Assembly: GCF_026184235.1 (NCBI RefSeq)
Contig: NZ_CP110806.1
Coordinates: forward strand, 806,001 to 870,000
DNA length: 64,000 nt
Origin: Cellulomonas sp. S1-8
Lineage (GTDB): Bacteria; Actinomycetota; Actinomycetes; Actinomycetales; Cellulomonadaceae
Direction of reading: 5' to 3'
Numbering within the stretch: position 1 is the stretch's first letter; each line of letters starts with the position of its first letter. Both the position numbers and the translations under genes were made by a program. Positions 29,466 through 37,468 of the stretch are shown one piece after another. The notes beneath the pieces were generated by a model. It was not told the DNA's origin. It was given only the letters and a program-made list of their open reading frames with translations, and ran no database searches.

Positions 29466-29764
29466 GAGATGGGGTGGTGGAGTGTGACGAGCTTGCGGCC
29501 GTCAGGGAACGTCGCCTCTACCTGGACGTCGGCGAGCATCTCGGGGACGCCTTCCATGACCTGGTCCCGACTCAGCACCGACCGGCCGTCCGTCATGAGC
29601 TGGGCGACCCCCACCCCGTCGCGGGCGCGCTCGACGACCCAGGTGCTCAGCAGCGCGACGGCCTCGGGGTGGTTGAGCCGCACGCCGCGGGCGAGCCGGT
29701 CGCGCGCGACCATGCCGGCGACGGCCAGCAGCAGCTTCTCGGTGTCGGCGGGGGTGAGCCTCAT
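29462..29764 (-). CDS. ureA: Urease subunit gamma
   Basis: This 100-residue protein is the family norm. It starts [20 protein letters not shown] and contains [58 protein letters not shown] and the C-terminal [13 protein letters not shown] at 29773 would add three residues, but TAGGGT ends 7 bases before the ATG at 29764, so a leaderless start there is preferred. It is the first gene of the urease operon. Confidence 0.95.
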   Translation of the reverse strand: MRLTPADTEKLLLAVAGMVARDRLARGVRLNHPEAVALLSTWVVERARDGVGVAQLMTDGRSVLSRDQVMEGVPEMLADVQVEATFPDGRKLVTLHHPIS

Positions 29765-29771
29765 GGACGGC

Positions 29772-29777
29772 ACCCTA
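29772..29777 (-). promoter_or_regulatory. -10 box TAGGGT of the urease operon
   Basis: On the minus strand TAGGGT is followed after 7 bases by ATG 29764. The -35 position falls at GATACA (29795-29800), inside the 45-bp direct repeat. Confidence 0.55.
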
Positions 29778-29789
29778 CGGCCGTCCGGA

Positions 29790-29834
29790 CCGTCTGTATC
29801 CGCATCTGTATACAGCCGAAACCGGATGTTTACA
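29790..29834. repeat. 45-bp direct repeat, left copy (urease promoter side)
   Basis: Identical over 45 bases to 33772-33816 and in the same orientation. It contains CTGTATACAG (29806-29815) and ends TGTTTACA. The two copies bracket a five-gene cassette. Confidence 0.95.
29806..29815. promoter_or_regulatory. TGTATACA palindrome upstream of ureA
   Basis: CTGTATACAG, a perfect 10-bp palindrome, with a half copy TCTGTATC about 11 bases to its left. The same core recurs before urtA and before the urea carboxylase gene. It is a candidate GntR/FCD operator. Confidence 0.55.
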
Positions 29835-29889
29835 TGGCGAGTGGTCCCGCACGGGGGGCCTCAGATGCCCCAAGGACCCGCCGCGGGGT

Positions 29890-30519
29890 TCACCACCAGA
29901 TGAAGTCGTCGTAGCAGACCACGGTCTCGGTGGCGACGACGAGCTCCTCGACATGGCGTCGGATTTCGTCGAGGGTGGCATCCGTGGGTACCTCGACGCC
30001 GTTCTCCTCGAGGCACGCAAGGACCTGCGGCAGGTCACGACGCATCCGCGCGTCGCGCGCTGCGCCGACCACGGCGTCGTCCTGGTAGGCGGCGGCCGCC
30101 CAGTAGCTGTACCGGTCGATGCACGCGTCGCCCATGGCCTGGACCTCGTCGAGCGTCTTGCCCGGCATCTCGGCGGCCCAGCTGTAGGAGGGCAGCGGGA
30201 GACCGACCCCGAGCTCGGTCGGCTCGTTCTCGATGTAGTCGATCCCGGCCTCGGTGAAGCAGTCGAACGTGAGCCGCGTCAGCTCCGCCAGGTCCTCGTA
30301 CTGGACGGTCCCGTCGGCGACGGACCGTTCGAGGACCTCGACCTGCTCGGGACCGGCCCGACCGGACCCGACCGCTTCGTCGAGGTATACGGCCAGCGTC
30401 GCCCCTGCTCCAGACGTCACGGGGGTTGCCGAGGGCGCATCGGGCCCCGCACACGCTACGGCGGCGGTGCCGGCCACGGCGACGAGCACCCCGACCAGCA
30501 CCAGCCGCCGGAGCGTCAC
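29890..30519 (-). CDS. Lipoprotein of unknown function, cassette gene
   Basis: This 209-residue protein has a lipoprotein signal: MTLRRLVLVGVLVAVAGTAA, then the lipobox AVAC with C23. The mature part is acidic and mostly helical, with four further cysteines (TFDCFTE, GDACIDR, LACLEEN, VVCYDD). Aromatic SYSWAAEMPG and FIWW at the very end stand out. No family is recognised. Its GTG start overlaps the stop of the small exported protein gene by 4 bases (GTGA), so the two are co-translated. A surface immunity or accessory role is a guess from context. Confidence 0.7.
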   Translation of the reverse strand: MTLRRLVLVGVLVAVAGTAAVACAGPDAPSATPVTSGAGATLAVYLDEAVGSGRAGPEQVEVLERSVADGTVQYEDLAELTRLTFDCFTEAGIDYIENEPTELGVGLPLPSYSWAAEMPGKTLDEVQAMGDACIDRYSYWAAAAYQDDAVVGAARDARMRRDLPQVLACLEENGVEVPTDATLDEIRRHVEELVVATETVVCYDDFIWW

Positions 30520-30830
30520 CAAAGATCCCAGGTCGAGGTCGAGAGGCGGTGCTGCGACATCGCGAGCTCCGCCGCGGTCGGGGACGTCGACGTGCCCCAC
30601 GCGGTCCAGTGCAGCCCCCCGCCGGTGACGTGCCGGTGGCGGACGCCTCGCGTGCACGAGCCGCTGTCCAGGCGCGTCGTCGCGAAGTCGACCGCCGCGT
30701 AGTTGGTGAACGTGGCCGAGCACGACGGGATCGTCGCCGTCATGGAACCGGCGTATGCGGGAGGTGCGAAAAGTGGTACGGCGAGAACGGCTACGGCGAC
30801 GAACGAGAACACCCTGGTGCGTCTGCGCAT
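30516..30830 (-). CDS. Small exported His/Trp-containing protein, cassette gene
   Basis: This 104-residue precursor has a clear signal peptide (MRRRTRVFSFVAVAVLAVPL..., AYA cleavage after residue 27). The mature 77 residues have two cysteines (C37, C59), a basic/His run RGVRHRHVTGG, LHWTAWG, and the C-terminus STSTWDLW with four tryptophans overall. An AGGGGG site precedes the ATG. It is coupled to the lipoprotein gene and divergent from an adaptor/ABC-transporter operon. Size and context resemble bacteriocin modules such as the lactococcin-972 group, but no conserved family motif was recognised. It may be the exported effector. Confidence 0.68.
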   Translation of the reverse strand: MRRRTRVFSFVAVAVLAVPLFAPPAYAGSMTATIPSCSATFTNYAAVDFATTRLDSGSCTRGVRHRHVTGGGLHWTAWGTSTSPTAAELAMSQHRLSTSTWDLW

Positions 30831-30974
30831 GGTGACCCCCTGCCCGGTGCCCAGGGCCCCTGCACCCGGGCGATTGCCGGGAGCGTATCGGTGCCGCCTC
30901 GGCTCCCGCAATCACGCCGCCCGTACGGGCGCGGAATGGCCCGAAGCGCTCGTGAAGACCCGCCACGCTTCTGC

Positions 30975-30980
30975 TATGTT
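30975..30980 (+). promoter_or_regulatory. -10 box TATGTT of the cassette exporter operon
   Basis: TATGTT lies 31 bases before the GTG at 31012, near the middle of the 181-base divergent gap. It is a good -10 match; the -35 is weak. Confidence 0.4.
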
Positions 30981-31011
30981 TTCTCGACCATTGCATGAAA
31001 GGGGCGCGAGG

Positions 31012-32040
31012 GTGGGGTGGCGGTCAGCGGGGGCACCGGCGTTCCTGGCCGCGGTGCTCGTAGTTCCGGCGATTGCGGCGGCGACGTTCGTGGTGGCCCA
31101 GGACCGGTCTCCCATGGCATCCGCGGCGCGCCCCGAACCCGTCGTCGGAGAGGTGGCCTCGTCTCGCCGGACCGGTGAGGTGCAGGTCGTGGTGGCGCTC
31201 CGGCCGTCGGAAGCGACACCGGTGCGCTCCGCGGCCAGCGGGATGGTCACCCAGGTGAACGTCGTCGAGGGTGACGCCGTGTCGACGGGGACGGTGCTGG
31301 TCGCGGTCGGCGACGAGGACGTCGTGGCCTATACCTCGGCGCGACCGATGCACACGGACGTCGCCGAGGGCGACTCGGGAGCTGCCGTGTCCGTGGCGCA
31401 GCAGGTCCTGACCGAGCTCGGCCTCTACAGCGGCAACGTCGACGGCAAGGCGCATGCAGGCACCGTCCGCGCGATCGTCGCTTTCAACGAGGCGCACGGC
31501 CGCAGCAGGGAGCGCGTGCTGGCGATCTCGTCCCTGGCGTGGCTGGGCCCCGAGCCGGTCACCGCGAAGGACGTGCTGGTGCGGCCCGGGGAGACCGTGG
31601 GGCCGGGTACCGACCTGTTCGGCACGGCGGACACCTTCTCCGCCGTCGACGTGAGGTCGGAGGGTGGCTCATGGCCTGACGGACCGCTGGTGCTCGATGT
31701 CGGTGGCCTCTCCGTCCCGCTCGACCCGGGTTCCAGGGCCGTGACGGACTCCGTCTTCGTCGACGAGGTCGCACGGATCCTCGGTCCGGACGGCGCTCAG
31801 AAGGGTGGGTCGGGCGTGGTCCGTCGCGCCGAGCCCGTCGAGGTCGGCGTCGTGCCAGCGTCTGCGGTCGTCACGGATGCGAGCGGTCGCGTCTGCATCT
31901 TCGAGGACCGCGCGGGCGCGGCCGTCGCGATCACGCCCACTGGCGGCTCTCTCGGCACCGTCGACGTGGACGCCACCCTCGTCGGGCGGCCGTTGTTGGT
32001 CAATCCGCGCGAGGTCCGTGCAGACCTGGACTGTGGTTGA
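31012..32040 (+). CDS. Membrane-anchored adaptor with peptidoglycan-binding domain (HlyD-like)
   Basis: This 342-residue protein has one N-terminal membrane helix (~8-30), then a lipoyl/barrel-sandwich part (SAASGMVTQVNVVEGDAVSTGTVLVAV). A peptidoglycan-binding type 1 motif follows (GAAVSVAQQVLTELGLYSGNVDGKAHAGTVRAIVAFNE), with a C-terminal barrel domain. This is the actinobacterial version of an ABC-exporter periplasmic adaptor. The GTG start at 31012 follows AAAGGGG by 7 bases; an ATG at 30976 is in frame but overlaps the -10. The ATPase and permease genes follow with overlaps, so the three form one exporter operon. Confidence 0.8.
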   Translation: MGWRSAGAPAFLAAVLVVPAIAAATFVVAQDRSPMASAARPEPVVGEVASSRRTGEVQVVVALRPSEATPVRSAASGMVTQVNVVEGDAVSTGTVLVAVGDEDVVAYTSARPMHTDVAEGDSGAAVSVAQQVLTELGLYSGNVDGKAHAGTVRAIVAFNEAHGRSRERVLAISSLAWLGPEPVTAKDVLVRPGETVGPGTDLFGTADTFSAVDVRSEGGSWPDGPLVLDVGGLSVPLDPGSRAVTDSVFVDEVARILGPDGAQKGGSGVVRRAEPVEVGVVPASAVVTDASGRVCIFEDRAGAAVAITPTGGSLGTVDVDATLVGRPLLVNPREVRADLDCG

Positions 32041-32042
32041 AC

Positions 32043-32684
32043 GTGCGGCTCGTCGTGCGCAGCCTGCGGCACGCCTACCCGGGTGCAGGCTCGCCGGTGC
32101 TGGACGGCGTCGACGTGGACCTGCCCGCGGGGACGGCCGCCGCAGTGGTCGGCCCGTCCGGGTCGGGCAAGACGACGTTCATGGCGCTGCTCGGCGGGCT
32201 CCTTCCGGTGCAGGACGGACACGTCGCTGCTGTCGACCAGGACGGTCGCGAGCACCGCGTCGCCGACGTCGCCTCCTGGGTGCTCCAGACCGTCTCGCTG
32301 CTCCCCGCCCGGACCGCGCTCGACAACGTGCTCGTCGGAGCCTGGGCGACGACAGCCGACATGGTCGTTGCCCGCCAGCGGGCCGAGGCCGCGCTCGCCG
32401 ACGTCGGGCTCGCAGCGCGAGCGAAGGACCCGGCCCGGGTCCTGTCGGGTGGCGAGTCGCAGCGCGTTGCCATCGCTCGGGCCATGGCGTCGCAGCGTCC
32501 CGTCATCCTGGCCGACGAGCCCACGGGCCAGCTCGACGCAGCCACCTCGGCCATCGTCCTCGACGGGATGCTCGCGGCACGCGGCGAGCGCACTGTCGTG
32601 ATGGTCACGCACGATGCCGAGGTCGCGGCACGGTGCGACCTCGTGCTCGAGCTGCGCGACGGTCGGCTGCGGGAGCGGTCGTGA
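32043..32684 (+). CDS. ABC transporter ATP-binding protein, LolD/MacB type
   Basis: This ~213-residue ATPase has Walker A GPSGSGKTTF, a Q-loop in WVLQTVSLLP, signature LSGGESQRVAIARA, Walker B VILADEPTGQLDAATS and the H-loop MVTHDAEVA. It is of the group that partners with FtsX-like permeases for export or mechanotransmission, including bacteriocin exporters. The GTG at 32043 is used. A TTG at 32037 overlapping the adaptor stop would add two residues. Its stop overlaps the permease start (GTGA). Confidence 0.88.
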   Translation: MRLVVRSLRHAYPGAGSPVLDGVDVDLPAGTAAAVVGPSGSGKTTFMALLGGLLPVQDGHVAAVDQDGREHRVADVASWVLQTVSLLPARTALDNVLVGAWATTADMVVARQRAEAALADVGLAARAKDPARVLSGGESQRVAIARAMASQRPVILADEPTGQLDAATSAIVLDGMLAARGERTVVMVTHDAEVAARCDLVLELRDGRLRERS

Positions 32685-33769
32685 CAGACCGACGACCTTG
32701 GCCGTGGTCGCTGCTGGTGGCCGAGGGCGTCAGGACCGCGCGCGCCGACCGCTGGACCTCAGCCATGGTCGTGGCCGTGGTCGCGTGGGTCTGCGCGGGC
32801 ATCGGTGCCGCCGACGCCGTCGACGTCTCGCGGGCAGTGCGTGCCGAGCAGGCGTGGATCGAGGCCGGGGCGTACGTGATGCGGGTCCAGGGAGCGATCC
32901 GCGACGACGACCGGTTGCCGCTGCCTGCCGCGGTGTGCGAGCAGCTGAGTGACGTCGACGGTGTGAGCGGCGCGTTCTGGGCCACGCCGCGCTCGGACGC
33001 CTCGTCGTTCGCCCACGTGCCGGGAGGGCGCTTCTCGATGGTTGACGTGTCGCCGGGTGTGTGGGCGTTCCTCGACGTCGACGTCCCTCCCGTGCCGGCC
33101 GTGGTCGTGAGCGAAGGGCTCGCGCGACGAACCGGCGTGGCGGACGGCAGCCCCGTACGAGTCGGGGAGTCGGACGTCGTGACTGCGAGGACGTCGTTCG
33201 TCGCGGTCCTGGGAAACGACCTGGACGGCGCGCTCCTGGTGCCCTCCGGCCCGCGCGAGCGGGCCGACGCGTGCTTCATCCGCACGGACGCGTCACACGT
33301 CGAGGGTGTCGCCGAGCTCGCGCGGGCAGCGCTCGGCTGGGAGGGCACGGACGCCGTCGTCTCCCCGCGACTCCACGGCGACGAGTTCACGGTCGACTTC
33401 TCGCGTGCGCACGAGGAGCGCGAGCTGCGGTGGGCGTGGGTCGCGGGTGGCGCGTTCATGGCGGTGATCTGGGCCCTCATCCTGTGGTTCCGGCGGGGGC
33501 AGACCGCGATCTACGCGACCTTCGGTGTGACCACGGCACGCCGGGTCGTCCTGAGGGTCGCGGAGTGGAGCGTGCTGGCGGGGCCTGGGCTGCTGGCGGG
33601 ATGGGCGCTGGGGTGCCTGGTGGCGCTGGCGCTGGGAGCAGACGCGCGTTCCGCGTTGACGCAGACCTCCGTCCAGGCGATGGCTGCGGTGTCGATGGCC
33701 TCGGCGCTCGTCGTCCTGGTGTCGGTGCGCCCCGCCGGCACCCTCATCGACCAGCTCAAGGACCGCTGA
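32681..33769 (+). CDS. FtsX-like ABC permease of the cassette
   Basis: This 362-residue protein has a first helix at ~22-45, a large extracytoplasmic domain (~50-245, with EQLSDVDGVSGAFWATPRSD and SVVVSEGLARRTGV-like MacB-core features) and three helices near the C-terminus (~252-275, 290-315, 325-345). This matches a half-size MacB/FtsX permease. The GTG start overlaps the ATPase gene by 4 bases. Together with the adaptor it would export a substrate to, or act on, the cell envelope. The exported protein encoded just across the divergent promoter is the obvious candidate partner. Confidence 0.8.
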   Translation: MTDRRPWPWSLLVAEGVRTARADRWTSAMVVAVVAWVCAGIGAADAVDVSRAVRAEQAWIEAGAYVMRVQGAIRDDDRLPLPAAVCEQLSDVDGVSGAFWATPRSDASSFAHVPGGRFSMVDVSPGVWAFLDVDVPPVPAVVVSEGLARRTGVADGSPVRVGESDVVTARTSFVAVLGNDLDGALLVPSGPRERADACFIRTDASHVEGVAELARAALGWEGTDAVVSPRLHGDEFTVDFSRAHEERELRWAWVAGGAFMAVIWALILWFRRGQTAIYATFGVTTARRVVLRVAEWSVLAGPGLLAGWALGCLVALALGADARSALTQTSVQAMAAVSMASALVVLVSVRPAGTLIDQLKDR

Positions 33770-33771
33770 CC

Positions 33772-33816
33772 CCGTCTGTATCCGCATCTGTATACAGCCG
33801 AAACCGGATGTTTACA
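33772..33816. repeat. 45-bp direct repeat, right copy (urtA promoter side)
   Basis: Exact copy of 29790-29834, two bases after the permease stop and upstream of urtA. It carries the CTGTATACAG palindrome at 33788-33797. Confidence 0.95.
33788..33797. promoter_or_regulatory. TGTATACA palindrome upstream of urtA
   Basis: CTGTATACAG, the same palindrome as before ureA. It is about 52 bases upstream of the urtA -10 box, a candidate regulator site. Confidence 0.55.
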
Positions 33817-33848
33817 GAACCCGTCGGATCCGCGAAACACGGCGTCCC

Positions 33849-33854
33849 TAGGTT
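33849..33854 (+). promoter_or_regulatory. -10 box TAGGTT of the urt operon
   Basis: TAGGTT is 8 bases before ATG 33863, so transcription would begin at about that ATG. Either the protein starts there or the transcript has a ~108-base leader to the TTG at 33971. Confidence 0.45.
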
Positions 33855-33875
33855 CCTCGGCCATGGGGACCGGTC

Positions 33876-33882
33876 TGTATAC
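33876..33882. promoter_or_regulatory. Third TGTATAC half-palindrome near the urtA start
   Basis: GTCTGTATACGCC lies just downstream of the predicted urt transcription start. It could be an additional repressor contact. Confidence 0.35.
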
Positions 33883-33970
33883 GCCGCGGGACACAGCGCG
33901 GTGGCACGCGGACGCACCGGCCCCCGAGCCCGGCACCCTCGCCAAGCTCCTGACAGCGAAAGGCACCCTG

Positions 33971-35254
33971 TTGACCACACACTCCCTGCCCCAGCGGACG
34001 TCCCGACCGCGCGCGCTCGTCGTGTCGGCCACGGCGGTCGCGGCCATGCTCGCCCTGACCGCGTGCGGATCGCGCACCGCCGCGGGCGACGAGGGCACCG
34101 CCGCCTCCTCCGGCGGCACGTCCTGCGTCGACACCTCCGGCGACACCGTCAAGATCGGGTTCCTCAACTCGTTGTCCGGCACGATGGCGATCTCCGAGCA
34201 GACCGTCCGCGACTCCCTCGACCTCGCGGCGGAGGAGATCAACGCGGCCGGCGGCGTGCTCGGCAAGCAGCTCGAGATCGTCGCCGAGGACGGCGCGTCC
34301 GAGCCCACCGTCTTCGCCGAGAAGGCCGAGAAGCTCATCTCGTCCGACTGCGTCGCCGCGGTCTTCGGCGGGTGGACCTCGTCGTCCCGCAAGGCCATGC
34401 TCCCGGTGTTCGAGTCCCAGGACTCGCTGCTGTTCTACCCGGTCCAGTACGAGGGCCTCGAGGCGTCGCCGAACATCTTCTACACCGGCGCGACGACGAA
34501 CCAGCAGATCATCCCCGGCATGGACTACCTGGCCGAGCAGGGCAAGACCAAGGTCTTCCTCGTCGGCTCGGACTACGTCTTCCCGCGGACGGCGAACAAG
34601 ATCATCAACGCGTACGCCGAGGCCAACGGCATCGAGATCGTCGGCGAGGAGTACGCACCGCTCGGGCACACCGACTTCGCGACCATCGTCAACAAGCTGG
34701 GCTCGTCGGGCGCCGACGCGGTGTTCAACACCCTCAACGGCGACTCGAACGTGGCGTTCTTCAAGGAGTACAAGAACGTCGGCCTCACGGTGGACGCCGT
34801 CCCGGTCGTCTCGGTGTCCATCGCCGAGGAGGAGGTCGGCGGCATCGGCGTCGAGAACATCGTCGGCCAGCTCACCGCCTGGAACTACTACCAGACGGTC
34901 GAGTCGGCGGCGAACGACACCTTCGTCGCGGCGTTCAAGGAGAAGTACGGCGAGGACCGTCCGACGTCCGACCCGATGGAGGCCGCGTACACCTCGCTGT
35001 ACCTGTGGAAGGGCATGGTCGAGAAGGCCGAGTCGTTCGACGTCGCGGCCATCCAGGAGGCGGCGGACGGCGTGACGTTCGAGGCCCCCGAGGGCACCGT
35101 CACGGTGAACGGCGACAACCACCACATCGCCAAGACGGCCTACATCGGCGAGATCGCCGAGGACGGCCTGATCTACCCGGTGTGGGAGTCCGACGGCCCG
35201 ATCGAGCCGGACCCGTTCCTCGAGGGCTACGACTGGGCCGAGGGCCTGTCCTGA
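33971..35254 (+). CDS. urtA: Urea ABC transporter substrate-binding lipoprotein
   Basis: This 427-residue extracytoplasmic lipoprotein binds urea (Peripla_BP_5 type). From the TTG at 33971 the signal is [18 protein letters not shown] and lipobox LTAC with C32. The mature protein has [36 protein letters not shown] and [20 protein letters not shown], highly typical of UrtA. An ATG at 33863 is in frame and sits at the predicted transcription start, but it would give an atypically long signal region. AAAGG supports the TTG. It is the first gene of urtABCDE. Confidence 0.9.
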   Translation: MTTHSLPQRTSRPRALVVSATAVAAMLALTACGSRTAAGDEGTAASSGGTSCVDTSGDTVKIGFLNSLSGTMAISEQTVRDSLDLAAEEINAAGGVLGKQLEIVAEDGASEPTVFAEKAEKLISSDCVAAVFGGWTSSSRKAMLPVFESQDSLLFYPVQYEGLEASPNIFYTGATTNQQIIPGMDYLAEQGKTKVFLVGSDYVFPRTANKIINAYAEANGIEIVGEEYAPLGHTDFATIVNKLGSSGADAVFNTLNGDSNVAFFKEYKNVGLTVDAVPVVSVSIAEEEVGGIGVENIVGQLTAWNYYQTVESAANDTFVAAFKEKYGEDRPTSDPMEAAYTSLYLWKGMVEKAESFDVAAIQEAADGVTFEAPEGTVTVNGDNHHIAKTAYIGEIAEDGLIYPVWESDGPIEPDPFLEGYDWAEGLS

Positions 35255-35369
35255 CCCACGTCCCGCACGCCAGGACGCACGCCTGAACGCGGTGGCCCGG
35301 CCCGACCCCTCGGTCGTGCCGGGCCACCGCAGGCGGGTGCGTCCACCACCTCACGGAAGGCGGCGCCGC

Positions 35370-36254
35370 ATGGACGCCCTGTTCTCCCAGCTCTTCGCGG
35401 GCCTGAGCCTCGGCTCGGTGCTGCTGCTCGCGGCGCTCGGCCTGGCGCTGACGTTCGGCCAGATGGGCGTCATCAACATGGCGCACGGCGAGTTCATCAT
35501 GGCCGGCGCGTACACCGCGTTCGTGCTGCAGCTCGTCATCCCCGACGCCGGGGTCTCGCTGCTGGTGGCGCTGCCCGTCGGGTTCGTCGTCGGCGGTCTG
35601 CTCGGCCTGCTGCTCGAGGTCACCCTGATCTCCCGCATGTACCGAAGACCGTTGGACACCCTCCTCGTGACCTTCGGTGTCGCGCTGGTGCTGCAGCAGC
35701 TCGCACGCGACATCTTCGGTGCGCCGAACGTCGACGTGCGCGCCCCTGCGTGGCTGTCCGGCGCAGTGCCGTTCCTCGGCATGAACCTGCCGAGGACGCG
35801 TCTGTTCATCCTCGCGATCGCGATCCTCAGCGTCGTCGTGCTCTCGCTGGTCCTCAAGCTCACGCCGCTCGGCCGCCGGATCCGCGCGACGGTGCAGAAC
35901 CGCGACCTCGCCGAGACGTCCGGCGTCTCGACGCGCGCGACCGACCGCCTCACGTTCTTCGTCGGCTCGGGCATCGCGGGGATCGCGGGCGTCGCGCTCA
36001 CGCTGCTCGGGTCGATCGGCCCGACGCTCGGCACCAACTACATCGTCGACGCGTTCCTCGTGGTCGTCGTCGGCGGCATCGGGCAGCTCAAGGGTGCCGT
36101 GATCGCGGCGTTCTCGCTCGGCATCCTGCAGGCGACGTTCGAGTACTCGACGACCGCGAGCCTGGCCAAGGTGCTCGTGTTCGTCGTCATCGTCGCGTTC
36201 CTGCAGGTCCGGCCGCAGGGCCTGGTCTCGGTCCGCACGCGGAGCCTGGCATGA
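35370..36254 (+). CDS. urtB: Urea ABC transporter permease UrtB
   Basis: This 294-residue branched-chain-amino-acid-type permease (LivH family) has about eight membrane helices. It has FAGLSLGSVLLLAALGLALTFGQMGVINMAHGEF and the family loop RATVQNRDLAETSGVSTRATDRLTF. Start ATG 35370 with GGAAGG upstream; a longer frame from 35292 lacks support. Its stop overlaps urtC (ATGA). It pairs with UrtC to form the urea channel. Confidence 0.93.
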   Translation: MDALFSQLFAGLSLGSVLLLAALGLALTFGQMGVINMAHGEFIMAGAYTAFVLQLVIPDAGVSLLVALPVGFVVGGLLGLLLEVTLISRMYRRPLDTLLVTFGVALVLQQLARDIFGAPNVDVRAPAWLSGAVPFLGMNLPRTRLFILAIAILSVVVLSLVLKLTPLGRRIRATVQNRDLAETSGVSTRATDRLTFFVGSGIAGIAGVALTLLGSIGPTLGTNYIVDAFLVVVVGGIGQLKGAVIAAFSLGILQATFEYSTTASLAKVLVFVVIVAFLQVRPQGLVSVRTRSLA

Positions 36255-37468
36255 GCGCGGCGGCCCAGGGGCCGGCCACGGACGCGTCGGCCACGGACGC
36301 GGCGACGCCGTGGTGGCGCCGCCCGGCCATGCGCGTCTGGGGCGGTGTCGCGATCGCCGCGGTCGTGCTGTTCGGGCTCGCCCCGGCGCTGCTGTCGGAC
36401 TTCCGCCTCAACCTGCTCGCCAAGTTCCTGTGCCTCGCGATGGTCGCGGTCGGCATCGGCCTGGCGTGGGGGCGCGGCGGCATGCTCGTGCTCGGCCAGG
36501 GCGTGTTCTTCGGCATCGGCGGCTACCTCATGGCGATGCACATGAAGCTGTCCGACGCGGGCCCCGACGGGGTCCCCGACTTCATGCTGCTGTACGGCGA
36601 CGGCATCGTGCCGGGCTGGTGGGAGCCGTTCCGCAACCCCGTCGTGACGATCCTCGCGATTCTCGTCGTGCCGGCCGGGCTGGCCGCGCTGCTGGGTCTC
36701 GCGGTGTTCCGACGCCGGGTGCGGGGCGCGTACTTCGCGATCCTGTCGCAGGCGCTCGCGGCCGCGTTCGCGATCCTGCTCGTCGGGCAGCAGAAGGTCA
36801 CCGGCGGCACCAACGGGCTCAACGGGTTCCGGTCGTTCTTCGGCTTCGACCTGGCCGACCCGCTCAACAAGCGGATGCTCTACTTCATCGCCGCTGGCGT
36901 GCTCATCGTGATGGTCCTGGTCGTGCGGCTGCTCATGGCGTCCCGCTACGGCGAGCTGCTCGTCGCGGTCCGCGACCAGGAGAACCGCGTGCGGTTCCTC
37001 GGCTACGACCCGGCGAACGTCAAGGTCGTCGCGTACGCCGTCGCCGCGTGCTTCGCGGGCATCGGCGGCGCGCTGTTCGCGCCGATCGTCGGCATCATCT
37101 CGCCCGCGGACGTCGGGGTGATCCCGTCGATCGGGTTCCTCGTGGGCGTCGCGATCGGTGGCCGCGCGACCCTGCTGGGCCCGGTGCTCGGCTCGATCGC
37201 GGTGTCCTGGGCCGAGACCGGCCTCTCCGAGCAGTTCCCGTCGTTCTGGACCTACTTCCAGGGTGCGCTGTTCATCCTCGTCATCGCCTTCCTGCCGCAG
37301 GGGTTCGCGTCCCTCGGCGGGCTGTGGCGCCGACGCCGCGGGGCCACGTCCGAGGGCACCCCGCCGGCACCGCCCACCACGACGGCAGCCGCCGTCGACG
37401 ACGGGGGCGGTGGCGACGACGCGGATGCCGCGGTCGAGTCGTCCCGCACCGCAGGGAGGCACGCATGA
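36251..37468 (+). CDS. urtC: Urea ABC transporter permease UrtC
   Basis: This 405-residue LivM-type permease has about nine to ten helices, with FLCLAMVAVGIGLAWGRGGMLVLGQGVFFGIGGY and NGFRSFFGFDLADPLNKRMLYF. The cytosolic coupling loop is VRDQENRVRFLGYDPANVK. The C-terminus carries a disordered Ala/Asp-rich tail. Overlaps of 4 bases with urtB and urtD show translational coupling. Confidence 0.93.
   Translation: MSAAAQGPATDASATDAATPWWRRPAMRVWGGVAIAAVVLFGLAPALLSDFRLNLLAKFLCLAMVAVGIGLAWGRGGMLVLGQGVFFGIGGYLMAMHMKLSDAGPDGVPDFMLLYGDGIVPGWWEPFRNPVVTILAILVVPAGLAALLGLAVFRRRVRGAYFAILSQALAAAFAILLVGQQKVTGGTNGLNGFRSFFGFDLADPLNKRMLYFIAAGVLIVMVLVVRLLMASRYGELLVAVRDQENRVRFLGYDPANVKVVAYAVAACFAGIGGALFAPIVGIISPADVGVIPSIGFLVGVAIGGRATLLGPVLGSIAVSWAETGLSEQFPSFWTYFQGALFILVIAFLPQGFASLGGLWRRRRGATSEGTPPAPPTTTAAAVDDGGGGDDADAAVESSRTAGRHA

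Noticed and set aside
29790..33816. A composite transposon or integrative element with the 45-bp repeats as att sites
   Set aside because: No transposase, integrase or resolvase is encoded, and the repeats are not terminal inverted repeats. Only the duplication is claimed.
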